Position numbers and translations under genes: made by a program
Notes under the pieces: model-generated
The model's database searches: none
Seen by the model: the letters and a program-made list of their open reading frames with translations, nothing else
What the model was told of the DNA's origin: nothing
Part shown: positions 27,895-37,731 of the stretch, one piece after another
Layout: every line of letters begins with the position of its first letter
How positions within the stretch are numbered: the first letter of the stretch is position 1
NCBI GenBank assembly: GCA_011050615.1
Contig: DRFJ01000047.1
Coordinates: forward strand, 1-64,000
Reading direction: 5' to 3'
DNA length: 64,000 nt
Origin: Bacteroidota bacterium
GTDB taxonomy: Bacteria > Bacteroidota > Bacteroidia > Bacteroidales > VadinHA17

Positions 27895-28269
27895 TCACGA
27901 CATTTCCACGAAATTAAAATCCATATCCAGCACTGAAGCAAAGTATTCGCCCCTTTCAAGTATATCTTCATCACCTTCCTCGTAGAACCAGTTCACAAAA
28001 TACTTCTTATTCTTAAGTCGCACATTTTTAAGCTTTTGAAGCATTACAACAAGATATTTTGCTGTAGAACTGTTAAAATATTCCAGCTGTATATCCACGA
28101 AAGTGGTATCAGCAGGATCATTTATATATTCGTCTACCCAGTTCAGTACAGAGTCAAAAAAATCCTGTGTGTTCTCATGGATTGAGCGTCCCCTGAACTT
28201 CAGAGTACCTGAAGGATGGAGTTTTATCTCAGGTGATGTTTTTGTTGGCTCTATTATAAGCTGGTTCAT
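27895..28269 (-). CDS. SiaC-family (DUF1987) regulatory phosphoprotein
   Basis: 124 residues, soluble. IEPTKTSPEIKLHPSGTLKFRGRSIHENTQDFF and YFNSSTAKYLVVMLQKL match DUF1987/SiaC, whose threonine/serine near NSST is phosphorylated by SiaB-type kinases and dephosphorylated by SiaA-type phosphatases. In Pseudomonas this switch controls a diguanylate cyclase and aggregation. No kinase or phosphatase partner lies nearby, so it is an orphan in this window and its output is unknown. Confidence 0.8.
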   Translation of the reverse strand: MNQLIIEPTKTSPEIKLHPSGTLKFRGRSIHENTQDFFDSVLNWVDEYINDPADTTFVDIQLEYFNSSTAKYLVVMLQKLKNVRLKNKKYFVNWFYEEGDEDILERGEYFASVLDMDFNFVEMS

Positions 28270-28319
28270 TGGCCCGTATTTATTACTAATATAGTTATCG
28301 GGAAATAAATATGAAATCT

Positions 28320-29357
28320 TTATTTATAATATTTTTGAAATACTTCCTCATCCAGATTAATGGGTGAAATTTTCCTTTTACTGTCTTCGATTTCATGAAT
28401 CATTTTAACAATAGCTTCATTTACCGGTGTGGGTACACCATACTCCCTTCCGTAAGTTGCAATATAACCGTTCAGGTAGTCTATTTCAGTCAGCTTACCC
28501 CTTTGCAAAGACTGCAATGATGACGATTTCAGTTTTCGGTATTTCAAACCCATCAGTCTCAATTTTATATGCCGCCTGAGTTCAGCAAAGGTTTTATTAT
28601 CATCAACAAAATCATAATAATTCAGTCGCTTCCCATAATCTTCAATCTTTATCTGGAGTACATGAGCCAGTTCAACTGCTTCACGTATTATAGCTATGAA
28701 CAATTTTCTGGCTTTCCTCCTGCGCATCATTTCCCCCAGCAATAAACCGGTAATTGCCCCGAGTGAGGTGATACATGCATTAATAATAAGTTTGGAAAAC
28801 AGGTGTCCCATCATGTTAGCGCTTATCCTTACAGGATGGATAGTACCCAGGAGTTCGGCTATTTCAGCAAGCCTTTCATCCTCCGGTCTGTCAATATAGC
28901 CAATCACAAAGTCGCCTCCTGAGGTCATAAGCAATTCACCCGGCTTATCCATGGTTGCGCCCCAGCCGACAATACATCCAACGATATGATCATTGCCCAG
29001 TATCCGGCCCAGTTCAGGTTCACATATTCCATTTTGCATAGACACAAGCAGGCTGTTTTCCTTTAGCAGGGATTTAAGGTCTTCAGCAGCTTCAACCATA
29101 TCAGTAGCCTTAACTGCCAGTAGTATGATATCTTTCTTACTACCAGTATCCTTAATGTTAATATACGCATTCATTTTCTCTCTGACAGCACCCTTTACGC
29201 CACTGACCGCTATACCTTCACTGATTATAATATCCCTGTATTCTTCATATTTACAGACTATTTCAACGTTATAACCTGCATTCTTAAGAAAGGCAGCTGT
29301 TATTCCTCCAATGGAACCTGCTCCCACCACCAAAATCGATTTTTCTTTTAAATCCAT
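28320..29357 (-). CDS. Ketopantoate reductase (PanE/ApbA) family protein
   Basis: 345 residues. N-terminal Rossmann motif VVGAGSIGGITAAFL (GxGxxG) for NADPH. The C-terminal domain has MMGHLFSKLIINACITSLGAITG with the catalytic-lysine region (SKLIINA) and a later Glu. This family reduces 2-dehydropantoate in coenzyme A synthesis, but has many paralogues acting on other 2-oxo acids. It ends 50 bp from the SiaC-like gene and begins 9 bp after tsaD in the same direction, so it is probably cotranscribed with tsaD. Confidence 0.85.
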   Translation of the reverse strand: MDLKEKSILVVGAGSIGGITAAFLKNAGYNVEIVCKYEEYRDIIISEGIAVSGVKGAVREKMNAYINIKDTGSKKDIILLAVKATDMVEAAEDLKSLLKENSLLVSMQNGICEPELGRILGNDHIVGCIVGWGATMDKPGELLMTSGGDFVIGYIDRPEDERLAEIAELLGTIHPVRISANMMGHLFSKLIINACITSLGAITGLLLGEMMRRRKARKLFIAIIREAVELAHVLQIKIEDYGKRLNYYDFVDDNKTFAELRRHIKLRLMGLKYRKLKSSSLQSLQRGKLTEIDYLNGYIATYGREYGVPTPVNEAIVKMIHEIEDSKRKISPINLDEEVFQKYYK

Positions 29358-29366
29358 TTTCTTCGA

Positions 29367-30386
29367 TTAAATATTAAACCTTGCCAGTGGAACTGTATCC
29401 TGACTGCTGAAATCACCGTCAAGATACTTAAAATAGGCGGTAATTGCAATCATGGCAGCATTATCGGTAGTATATCCAAGCTCCGGCAAATATATATTCC
29501 ATTCATGCTCCTGCCCTATTTTAGCAAGAGCTTTTCTCAAGCCGCTGTTGGCTGTCACACCTCCAGCTATACCAACTTCCTTTATACCTGAACTGGCGGC
29601 AGCTTTAATCAGTTTATCCGTAAGGATCTCCACTATAGTTTTCTGAAGAGAAGCACAGAGGTCATTTTTATTCTCCTCTATAAATCGATAGTTACCCTTA
29701 ACAGAATCGCGGAGAAAATAAAGGAAATTCGTTTTCAGTCCGCTAAAACTGTAATCAAGTCCCTCAATTCTGGGTTTTGTGAAATTAAACCTGTCAGGAT
29801 TACCCCTGGCTGCCAGTTTATCAATAAAAGGACCGCCCGGATAAGGCAACCCCATTATTTTTGCACACTTGTCAAAGGCCTCACCTGCAGCATCATCAAT
29901 TGTAGATCCTATCTCCTTCAACTTCATATCCTTTTCTACAATAATAAGCTTTGTATGGCCTCCCGACACCAGTAGGCACAGGAAAGGAAGGCCGGGCACT
30001 CTCCCTTCCTGTCCCTTCTCTCTCAGCCAGTGGGAGAACACATGTGCATGCAAGTGATTAACTTCTATAAGAGGTTTATTAAGTGCAAGAGCAAATCCTT
30101 TGGCAAAAGAAGTACCTACAAGCAGAGATCCCAGCAGGCCTGGCCCCCTGGTAAATGCCACCGCATCAATATCTTTCTTGTCTATGCCGGCCTTCCTGAC
30201 AGCCTGGTCAACAACCGGTACTATATTTGCCTGGTGTGCCCGTGAAGCCAGTTCGGGAACCACTCCTCCATATGACCTGTGTACTTCCTGTCCTGCAATA
30301 AGATTTGAAAGAAGGTAACCATCCTTGACAATGGCAGCAGAAGTGTCGTCACATGAAGATTCTATGGCAAGAATAGTAAGTGGCAT
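29367..30386 (-). CDS. tsaD: tRNA N6-adenosine threonylcarbamoyltransferase TsaD
   Basis: 339 residues. It transfers threonylcarbamoyl from TC-AMP to A37 of ANN-decoding tRNAs. ASKHA-fold motifs include IESSCDDTSAAIV at the N-terminus, the iron-binding HLHAHVFSHW, LLVSGGHT, and IAGGVTANSGLR. Its length is normal. It is divergent from tamB with a 62-bp gap. TrmO in this same window (57.2 kb) acts on the t6A that TsaD makes. Confidence 0.97.
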   Translation of the reverse strand: MPLTILAIESSCDDTSAAIVKDGYLLSNLIAGQEVHRSYGGVVPELASRAHQANIVPVVDQAVRKAGIDKKDIDAVAFTRGPGLLGSLLVGTSFAKGFALALNKPLIEVNHLHAHVFSHWLREKGQEGRVPGLPFLCLLVSGGHTKLIIVEKDMKLKEIGSTIDDAAGEAFDKCAKIMGLPYPGGPFIDKLAARGNPDRFNFTKPRIEGLDYSFSGLKTNFLYFLRDSVKGNYRFIEENKNDLCASLQKTIVEILTDKLIKAAASSGIKEVGIAGGVTANSGLRKALAKIGQEHEWNIYLPELGYTTDNAAMIAITAYFKYLDGDFSSQDTVPLARFNI

Positions 30387-30413
30387 CTAGCTTTATTTTT
30401 CAGTTTTTTACGC

Positions 30414-30421
30414 TATTTTTG
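30414..30421 (+). promoter_or_regulatory. Possible -7 promoter element of tamB
   Basis: TATTTTTG fits TAnnTTTG and sits 27 bases before the tamB ATG in the 62-bp tsaD-tamB intergenic region. The only candidate upstream box is an imperfect TTTA at about 18 bases spacing, so confidence is limited. Confidence 0.4.
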
Positions 30422-30448
30422 GAATGTTATTTGTGTATATAGCTAATA

Positions 30449-33400
30449 ATGGGCAAAATTAAGAAAATATATAAAATACCTCTTTTTACTTTATTGCTTT
30501 TAATCATCTTTATTGCTATAGGTTTCATAAGCCTGCCAAGCCCGTCAGTACAAACATGGCTTTTCGAAAAATTTTCCTCCAGGTTTTCAAAGCATAATGA
30601 AATAGAACTTTCCGCAGGAAGAATAAGATTCACATTCTTCAATAAGATAGAAGTATCAGATCTTCTATTAAAAGATAATACAGCCGATACAATGCTGTAT
30701 GCACCTAAAGTTAAAGCAGGTATAAGAAAAATAAAACCAAAGCAAAGGCTAATAAGCCTGGGCAAGATAGAGATGGATCACCCGGTAATAAAACTCCAAC
30801 CTGATACAAACAATGTATTGAACCTTGCCTACTTGATGCAACTATTGGCAAAAAAAGATACTACAAAAAGAGATAATAATCTTCTTATCAGTCAGGTAAA
30901 TATCAACAATGGCAAGCTGAGCTACAGGTCGGGAGCGAGGCCTGATACAGCCGATATGTTTGATATGCATAATTTTTCGCTCTCCGAGATCAATCTTAGC
31001 CTGGATAACTTGAGTAAATATGGTAAAGATCTGGGTTTTGGAATCTCGGAGTTATCCTTCATGACAGAAGCCGGGTTTGAATTAAAGAGCTTGTTTGCCG
31101 ATGTGCAAATAGAAGAGGGTAAATACCGTTTGATTAACCCCACTATCAGGACTGCCAACAGTTTTATCAATTCAGAAGTTATAGCTCTGGATATCAAGGA
31201 GGGTGATGCTGATTTTGATTTCATCCGTGATGCCAATCTGCAGGTAAGCCTGCAAAGTTCAACTGTTGCATTATCTGACCTGGCATATTTTGTTAAGCCT
31301 TTGAAGGGGATGGACAAAGATATTATACTCTCGGGAAATATAAACGGCCAGGTTGCAGAGATTAACGGACGGGATATTATTCTGTCATATTCGGACAGTA
31401 CAACGCTGGTATGTGATTTTGACCTTTCAGGATTGCCGGATATAGATAATACCTTCATGTTCATTCGTGTGGGCACCTTTATAAGCACTGCACATGAAAT
31501 AGCAAATTTTGAGCTGCCGGGAATTGGCAAAATTGACCCGGGAGATGAGTTCAGGAGGTTGGGGGCAATATCTTTCAGTGGAAATTTCACCGGTTTTCTT
31601 CAGGACTTCGTGACATACGGTACCATAAATACGGAACTCGGATCAGTTTCCACCGATATATTGTTCAGGCCTGATACTTCCGATACTTTCTATTATAAGG
31701 GTACACTGCAGGCAGAATCAATAAGAATGGGAAAAATCTTAAATCGCGAAGACCTGTTCGGACCCCTGTCAGCCCGTCTGGAGGTAGATGGAATATCAAA
31801 ATCATTTAAGAACTTCAGGGCTGAAATAGATGCCACTGTCAACAACCTTGAATTTAAGGATTACACCTACACAGATATTGAGATCAGTGGCCTGGTAACT
31901 GATAAAATATGGGACGGTAAGGTTAGTTCAAACACTGAAGACCTTAAAATGGACTTGCTGGGCCGATTTGATTTTACCGGGGATTTACCGGAAGTGGATT
32001 TCAGTCTAAACCTCCTAAATGCCGATCTATACAGGCTCAATTTAGATCACTCCGACAGTCTTTCAAAGCTCTCCATGTTACTTACAGCAAATTTTACGGG
32101 TAAGGATATTGATAGCTTAAACGGTGATATACGCCTCCTGAATTCAAAGCTCAAACGAAACGGTGATGAATTTGATCTTTTTGATTGCAGCATTAGTGCT
32201 TTCAATATTGACAGCACAAGCATGGGAATCGATCTCAGGACAGACTATATTGATGCCGATATCAGGGGTAAATACGATCTTGCCACCATTATACCGGACA
32301 TTAAGCTCGCGGCCTCATCGCTCTTCCCTTCCCTCATCAATAAGCCGGAAGAAAAGTACTCAGGAACAAATGACTTCGGTTATGAAATAAGATTCAAAAA
32401 TACAGACCAGATAAACGAATTCTTTCAAACAGGATTTATGCTCGCACCCGGTTTTAAAGTGCAGGGATGGATTAATCCGGGAAACATGATCAGCCTGGCA
32501 GCCTCAGGAGATTATGCCATTTACACCAGCAGCAGTATGGCGAGACCTGAAATCAATCTTCTTATTGAAGATACCACTATGGTATTCGATATAAACAGCG
32601 ATAAGCTAAGTCTTGTTAACATGCTTAATCTGGAAGAACTGACCTTCAGTTCTGCGACAAACATTGACACCTTCAATATAAATATAGACTGGGATAATTC
32701 AGGTAATCTTGAAAACAAAGGGACCCTGGCTGCCCGGGGCATATTCTCCCTGCCCGATAGTTCTAATACACGGCTCGACCTTTGGATATTGCCCGCAGAA
32801 GTAATAATCAACAACAATCCATGGCTGGTAAACAGCAGCAGGCTTAGAATCGATTCCTCGGCCATAAACATTAACAGGTTTATGGTAAGCCGTGAGGATG
32901 AATACTTTCTGATTGACGGGAAAATTTCTGAGAGCCCCTCTGACAGCATAAACATAAGTTTTAATGGGCTTAACCTTGCAGGGCTAAATAAGCTTGACAG
33001 ATCACAGGGCCAGGAAAACTCAAAACAGATAGAATTTCTTCTTGAGGGTTTGCTCAATGGCAGGATACTCCTGACAGACTTGTACAATAAACTGATGTTT
33101 GAAACGGATATATTGATACAGGATTTCAAGCTTAATGAGCAGGAGCATGGAGATGTGAGAATACTATCGGAATGGGATAACACAGACAAGGTTGCCGGCA
33201 TAAGCCTAACTAACAATTTGGATGGGAACAAGACCTTCAAAGTTGATGGCGACTACGATCCGGCAGGAAAAAAACTTGATCTTGTTGCTATAGTGGATAA
33301 AATGCCACTTGACATACTCAACCTCTTTCTAAAGTCCTTTGCCTCTGATGTGAAAGGTCTTGGATCGGGATGTGTAGAGATAAAAAGTGACCGGGGGGAT

Positions 33401-34915
33401 ATGTCTTTACAGGGAAGAGTACTGGCTGAAAATGCTTCAATGACAATTGACTACCTGCAATCCAGCTTCATGTTTTCCGACAGTATACGTTTTGATGATA
33501 ATAAATTGGTGTTTAAGAATATACAACTTCGTGACAACAGGGATAATAATGCCGTATTAGACGGCTATGTATCTCATAATAATTTCAAGGAATGGTTTGT
33601 TGATCTTCGTGTTAACGCCAATAATATAATGGTTTTTGATACAAGGCAAAAAGACAACAGTCTTTTTTATGGTACTGCTTATGCATCCGGGCTCATAACT
33701 ATTGGTGGTCCTGCAAACAACCTTGATTTTAATATTTCGGCCAGGACCGAAAGAAACACGAGGATGTTTATCCCACTTGGTGCAGGTGATGAAATCAGCG
33801 ATTATACCTTTATCAGTTTCAGGGAAGAGGGAGAGGAAACTGACAAGGATATCCCCATCAAACTGTCCTTGATAAAAAGCCCTGAGAAGAGCTCCATTTC
33901 ACTGAACTTTGAACTGGAAGTAACACCTGATGCTGAAGTACAGTTAGTTTTCGATTCGAAAATGGGTGATGTAATGAAAGCACGAGGTGCAGGGACCCTC
34001 CATATGACACTGGATAAAAAGGGTGATTTTTCAATCTTTGGTGATTATGTAATAGAAGATGGTGAATACCAGCTGACCCTTGGCAATATATTCAATAAAA
34101 GATTTACGGTTGAGGAAGGAGGAACAATATCCTGGAATGGTGATATTTTGAATGCCAGTGTGGATGCCAGAGCCATATACAAGTTAAAGGCTTCACTTGA
34201 AGATCTTTTCCAGGATGAGGCATATGCGGCACGCATACCTGTTGAATGCCATCTTAATATGAGCGGGCAGCTGGTCAATCCCATAATAGGATTCGATATT
34301 TACCTTCCAACTGCTGATGAATCGATGCGGACCGACCTCAGGGCCGCCATTGATTCAGAAGAAGAAATGAGCAGACAATTCCTGTATTTACTGGTAATGA
34401 ACAGTTTCTATCCTGATCCTGCCATTTCAGGAGTATCACTGAATACAACCAGTGCCGGTGCATCCGCGATGGGGGTAACAACCACCGAGATGTTGTCGAA
34501 CCAGCTCAGCAACTGGCTTTCACAGATAAGCAATGATTTTGACATAGGCTTTACCTACCGGCCGGGGAATGAAATAAGCACCCAGGAAGTTGAGGTGGCC
34601 CTTTCAACACAATTGTTGAATGACAGGGTAATTATTAACGGCAATTTTGACGTGGGTGGTGAAGCAGGAGGATCACAGACAAGCACCTCCACCAATGAAA
34701 TAACAGGCGACTTCGATGTAGAAGTTAAAATAACCGAAAAAATAAGATTTAAGGTTTTCAACAGGTCAAATGATAACCTGGTCTATGAAACTGCACCTTA
34801 CACCCAGGGTTTTGGACTTTTCTTCCGGCAGAGTTTTGACAGGTTTGGTGATCTCTTCAAAAAGAAAAAAAGTGATATGATACGAGAAGAAGACACAGAG
34901 ATTATTGAAGAATAG
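30449..34915 (+). CDS. tamB: TamB/YtfN-like translocation and assembly module protein
   Basis: 1488 residues, the largest gene here. One N-terminal signal-anchor helix (about 10-35) is followed by AsmA/TamB-type beta-rich repeats and a C-terminal DUF490/TamB domain (FNISARTERNTRMFIPLG ... VIEDGEYQLTLGNIFNKRFTVEEGGTI, residues about 1080-1300). The very C-terminus includes FRVFNRSNDN-like strands. TamB proteins span the periplasm as a groove that moves phospholipids or supports outer-membrane protein insertion. No TamA/BamA homologue lies next to it. It stands as a single gene; nhaD begins 71 bp downstream. Confidence 0.92.
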   Translation: MGKIKKIYKIPLFTLLLLIIFIAIGFISLPSPSVQTWLFEKFSSRFSKHNEIELSAGRIRFTFFNKIEVSDLLLKDNTADTMLYAPKVKAGIRKIKPKQRLISLGKIEMDHPVIKLQPDTNNVLNLAYLMQLLAKKDTTKRDNNLLISQVNINNGKLSYRSGARPDTADMFDMHNFSLSEINLSLDNLSKYGKDLGFGISELSFMTEAGFELKSLFADVQIEEGKYRLINPTIRTANSFINSEVIALDIKEGDADFDFIRDANLQVSLQSSTVALSDLAYFVKPLKGMDKDIILSGNINGQVAEINGRDIILSYSDSTTLVCDFDLSGLPDIDNTFMFIRVGTFISTAHEIANFELPGIGKIDPGDEFRRLGAISFSGNFTGFLQDFVTYGTINTELGSVSTDILFRPDTSDTFYYKGTLQAESIRMGKILNREDLFGPLSARLEVDGISKSFKNFRAEIDATVNNLEFKDYTYTDIEISGLVTDKIWDGKVSSNTEDLKMDLLGRFDFTGDLPEVDFSLNLLNADLYRLNLDHSDSLSKLSMLLTANFTGKDIDSLNGDIRLLNSKLKRNGDEFDLFDCSISAFNIDSTSMGIDLRTDYIDADIRGKYDLATIIPDIKLAASSLFPSLINKPEEKYSGTNDFGYEIRFKNTDQINEFFQTGFMLAPGFKVQGWINPGNMISLAASGDYAIYTSSSMARPEINLLIEDTTMVFDINSDKLSLVNMLNLEELTFSSATNIDTFNINIDWDNSGNLENKGTLAARGIFSLPDSSNTRLDLWILPAEVIINNNPWLVNSSRLRIDSSAININRFMVSREDEYFLIDGKISESPSDSINISFNGLNLAGLNKLDRSQGQENSKQIEFLLEGLLNGRILLTDLYNKLMFETDILIQDFKLNEQEHGDVRILSEWDNTDKVAGISLTNNLDGNKTFKVDGDYDPAGKKLDLVAIVDKMPLDILNLFLKSFASDVKGLGSGCVEIKSDRGDMSLQGRVLAENASMTIDYLQSSFMFSDSIRFDDNKLVFKNIQLRDNRDNNAVLDGYVSHNNFKEWFVDLRVNANNIMVFDTRQKDNSLFYGTAYASGLITIGGPANNLDFNISARTERNTRMFIPLGAGDEISDYTFISFREEGEETDKDIPIKLSLIKSPEKSSISLNFELEVTPDAEVQLVFDSKMGDVMKARGAGTLHMTLDKKGDFSIFGDYVIEDGEYQLTLGNIFNKRFTVEEGGTISWNGDILNASVDARAIYKLKASLEDLFQDEAYAARIPVECHLNMSGQLVNPIIGFDIYLPTADESMRTDLRAAIDSEEEMSRQFLYLLVMNSFYPDPAISGVSLNTTSAGASAMGVTTTEMLSNQLSNWLSQISNDFDIGFTYRPGNEISTQEVEVALSTQLLNDRVIINGNFDVGGEAGGSQTSTSTNEITGDFDVEVKITEKIRFKVFNRSNDNLVYETAPYTQGFGLFFRQSFDRFGDLFKKKKSDMIREEDTEIIEE

Positions 34916-34986
34916 AAAAAAAATATATTTTTGTGCCTTAATAATTTTAAAACTCACTTTAATCACCTTACTAATACCTGGCAATT

Positions 34987-36459
34987 ATGTTCCTATTAAT
35001 GGTTGTTATTTTTATCCTGGGGTACACTGCGATAGCCCTGGAGCATCCCATAAAAGTTGAAAAAGCTGCTAGCGCCCTGCTGACAGGATCAATATTATGG
35101 GCACTTTATGCACTCTTCAGTGAACAAATCCTTTCACTCAACTTATCTCCTTCATGGACCGAGACACGAGAGCTGGCGCAGAGTTTTATAGAAAATATTA
35201 AACCCAAGATGGGTAATCTTGAGTTCGTAACCTCATCTTACCAGCACACTGTAGATATGGTCCAGCATCAACAGGAATTCGTAAAAAGTGAACTCGGGCA
35301 TCACCTTATTGAAATAGCAGAAATACTGTTCTTCCTGTTCGGGGCCATGACAATAGTAGAAACCATTGATCAGAGCCAGGGATTTAAGATAATCACTGAC
35401 AGGATTAAAACAACATCCAAAGTTAAACTCCTCTGGATTCTTGGTTTCCTTACATTCTTTATGTCAGCTGCCCTTGACAATCTGACAACCACTATAGTAA
35501 TGGTGGCACTTCTGAGAAAGTTGATTTCTGACAAAGGAACCAGGTGGTTCTTTGCGAGTATCATTGTTATTGCGGCAAATGCGGGGGGAGCCTGGTCCCC
35601 AATAGGTGATGTAACAACCATTATGCTCTGGATAGGAGGACAGGTTACAACAATTCCAATCATAACCAGGGTTATCTTACCCAGCCTGGTAAGTATGATC
35701 ATACCGTTAACTATCCTGTCATTCATGCTTAAAGGCAAAGTTACAAGGCCTGAGGCAGATGAATCGAGTCATGATTTCACGAGCCAGAAGGAAAGAACCT
35801 TTATACTTATACTGGGAATAGCATGTCTTATAAATGTACCGATATTCAAGAGTATCACACATCTCCCTCCCTATGTAGGAATGCTCCTTGGCCTTGGTAT
35901 TTTATGGCTGACCACCGAGATTATGCACAGGAACAAATCTGATGAAGCAAAGAAGAGACTATATATCTTCAACATACTTAAAAAGGTTGATACACCCACC
36001 ATCTTTTTCTTTCTGGGTATACTTATAGCCGTGGCATCACTGCAGTCTGCCGGTCAGCTGGCCGTGACGTCAAGATGGCTTGATGAAAACCTGGGCAGTA
36101 TTTATACCATTAACCTTGCAATTGGTGCCCTGTCGGCTATTGTTGACAATGTGCCACTGGTAGCCGGAGCCATGGGTATGTACCCCATTGCTAGCCCTGA
36201 GCTGCTGGAATTGTCTGCGAACCCGGAGTACCTTGCCAACTTCATGCAGGATGGCCTTTTCTGGGAATTTCTGGCCTACTGTGCCGGAACAGGCGGCAGC
36301 ATGCTTATAATAGGGTCAGCGGCAGGGGTGGCAGCCATGGGCCTAGAGAGAATCGACTTCATATGGTACATGAAAAAGATCAGCTGGCTGGCCGTAATAG
36401 GATATCTTTCAGGTGCAGGAACATACTGGTTACAGGTACAAATAATAGGTATGCACTGA
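34987..36459 (+). CDS. nhaD: Na+/H+ antiporter, NhaD family
   Basis: 490 residues with about 12 membrane helices. Family motifs: SAALDNLTTTIVMVALLRKL (about 160), NAGGAWSPIGDVTTIMLWIGGQV (about 200) and AIVDNVPLVAGAMGMY (about 385), each with conserved acidic or polar residues in the ion path. It expels Na+ in exchange for H+, fitting a marine or saline lifestyle and the ion-pumping Rnf complex nearby. A possible -7 element TATTTTTG lies at 34926. A terminator hairpin follows at 36481. Confidence 0.95.
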   Translation: MFLLMVVIFILGYTAIALEHPIKVEKAASALLTGSILWALYALFSEQILSLNLSPSWTETRELAQSFIENIKPKMGNLEFVTSSYQHTVDMVQHQQEFVKSELGHHLIEIAEILFFLFGAMTIVETIDQSQGFKIITDRIKTTSKVKLLWILGFLTFFMSAALDNLTTTIVMVALLRKLISDKGTRWFFASIIVIAANAGGAWSPIGDVTTIMLWIGGQVTTIPIITRVILPSLVSMIIPLTILSFMLKGKVTRPEADESSHDFTSQKERTFILILGIACLINVPIFKSITHLPPYVGMLLGLGILWLTTEIMHRNKSDEAKKRLYIFNILKKVDTPTIFFFLGILIAVASLQSAGQLAVTSRWLDENLGSIYTINLAIGALSAIVDNVPLVAGAMGMYPIASPELLELSANPEYLANFMQDGLFWEFLAYCAGTGGSMLIIGSAAGVAAMGLERIDFIWYMKKISWLAVIGYLSGAGTYWLQVQIIGMH

Positions 36460-36480
36460 TAACTGTTAACAAAAAACAGG

Positions 36481-36520
36481 AAACGGGATATAATACAAAA
36501 CATTATATCTCGTTTTTTTT
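36481..36520 (+). terminator. Rho-independent terminator after nhaD
   Basis: A 14-bp stem (AAACGGGATATAAT with ATTATATCTCGTTT, one G-T pair) and a 7-base loop are followed by a run of eight T's ending at 36520. It lies 21 bases past the nhaD stop. The rest of the gap up to 36647 is AT-rich and holds nothing else I recognise apart from a presumed promoter for the ExbB gene. Confidence 0.85.
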
Positions 36521-36647
36521 ATATCTTCGACTGGTTTAAAGAGTTACCGGCAAAAGAAGACATGGATAAGTAATTAATTAATTTATGGTGCAGGCCGGTG
36601 AGCCACACCCTTCATTAAATAGAAAACAATTAAATATTAATACCTAA

Positions 36648-37328
36648 ATGACACTATTAAACATTGCATTACAGGATTCGGACCTGATACTTGAAGAAGC
36701 AGAACAGGTAACACTCTCTTTTGGAGAACTTGTATTAAAAGGCGGATGGGTCATGGTACCCATCATTTTACTTTCACTTATTGCAATTTACATATTCGTT
36801 GAAAGGTTTTATGTGATTACCAGGGCAGGTCACGAGGACATGAATTTCATGAACAGGATAAAGGATTATATATATGACAGTAAAATCGATGCAGCGGCAG
36901 CCCTGTGCAAATCAAGCAAGTCGCCCGCCTCACGAATGGTTGAAAAGGGTATTACCCGGATTGGCCGCCCGCTCAATGATGTTAACACCGCAATTGAAAA
37001 TGTGGGTAAGCTGGAAGTGTACAAGCTTGAAAAGGGGCTGCCCACCCTGGCAACTATCGCGGGCGCAGCACCTATGATTGGATTTCTTGGTACGGTTATT
37101 GGTATGATTAAAGCGTTCTATGACATGTCAAATGCGGGTAATAATATTGATGTGTCACTGCTGAGTAACGGCATTTACACTGCTATGGTGACAACAGTTG
37201 CTGGCTTAATAGTTGGAATCCTGGCATATTTTGCCTATAATATACTGGTATCAAAGGTTGAGAAAGTGATCTTCAGGCTCGAAGCTACATCAACTGAGTT
37301 TATGGATATACTGAATGAACCGGCTTAA
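36648..37328 (+). CDS. exbB: MotA/TolQ/ExbB proton channel family protein
   Basis: 226 residues, three membrane helices: one near 30-50 (VMVPIILLSLIAIYIFVERF) and two at the C-terminal half, around LATIAGAAPMIGFLGTVIGMIKAFYDM and AMVTTVAGLIVGILAYFAYN. The GLPTLATIAGAAPMIGFLGTVIGM stretch is the family signature. The subunit forms a pentameric proton channel that energises TonB or Tol. Genes for ExbD and a TonB-like protein follow within 10 bp and by overlap, so this is one energy-transducing complex. Confidence 0.93.
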   Translation: MTLLNIALQDSDLILEEAEQVTLSFGELVLKGGWVMVPIILLSLIAIYIFVERFYVITRAGHEDMNFMNRIKDYIYDSKIDAAAALCKSSKSPASRMVEKGITRIGRPLNDVNTAIENVGKLEVYKLEKGLPTLATIAGAAPMIGFLGTVIGMIKAFYDMSNAGNNIDVSLLSNGIYTAMVTTVAGLIVGILAYFAYNILVSKVEKVIFRLEATSTEFMDILNEPA

Positions 37329-37338
37329 CTGATTAATC

Positions 37339-37731
37339 ATGGCAATTACTTCAAGAAACAAAATAAATGCGCAGTTCAGTATGGCAGGGATGTCTGATAT
37401 TGTCTTCCTCCTTTTGATTTTTTTTATGATAACTTCAACCCTGATACATCCCACTGCACTGAAATTGCTGCTGCCACAAGGAAGCAGCCAGACTTCGGCA
37501 AAACCACTGACAACCATTTCCATAACAAGAGACCTGCAATACTACATAGAAGATCAGAATGTGGCTTTTGAGGATCTTGAAGCCGCATTGAGACAGAAGA
37601 TCGGGCAGAGTGAAGAAATGTATGTTTCACTGCATGCTGACAAGACCGTTCCCATTGAGCACGTGGTTAAAGTAATGAACATAGCTAAAAATAATCAATA
37701 TAAACTGATTCTTGCGACGAGTCCTAAATAA
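37339..37731 (+). CDS. exbD: Biopolymer transporter ExbD/TolR family protein
   Basis: 130 residues. A cytoplasmic N-terminus is followed by a single membrane helix (SDIVFLLLIFFMITSTL, about 18-36) whose leading Asp (MAGMSDIVF) is the conserved proton-carrying residue, then a periplasmic domain. It works with the ExbB-type channel upstream. The next gene overlaps or directly follows. Confidence 0.93.
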   Translation: MAITSRNKINAQFSMAGMSDIVFLLLIFFMITSTLIHPTALKLLLPQGSSQTSAKPLTTISITRDLQYYIEDQNVAFEDLEAALRQKIGQSEEMYVSLHADKTVPIEHVVKVMNIAKNNQYKLILATSPK

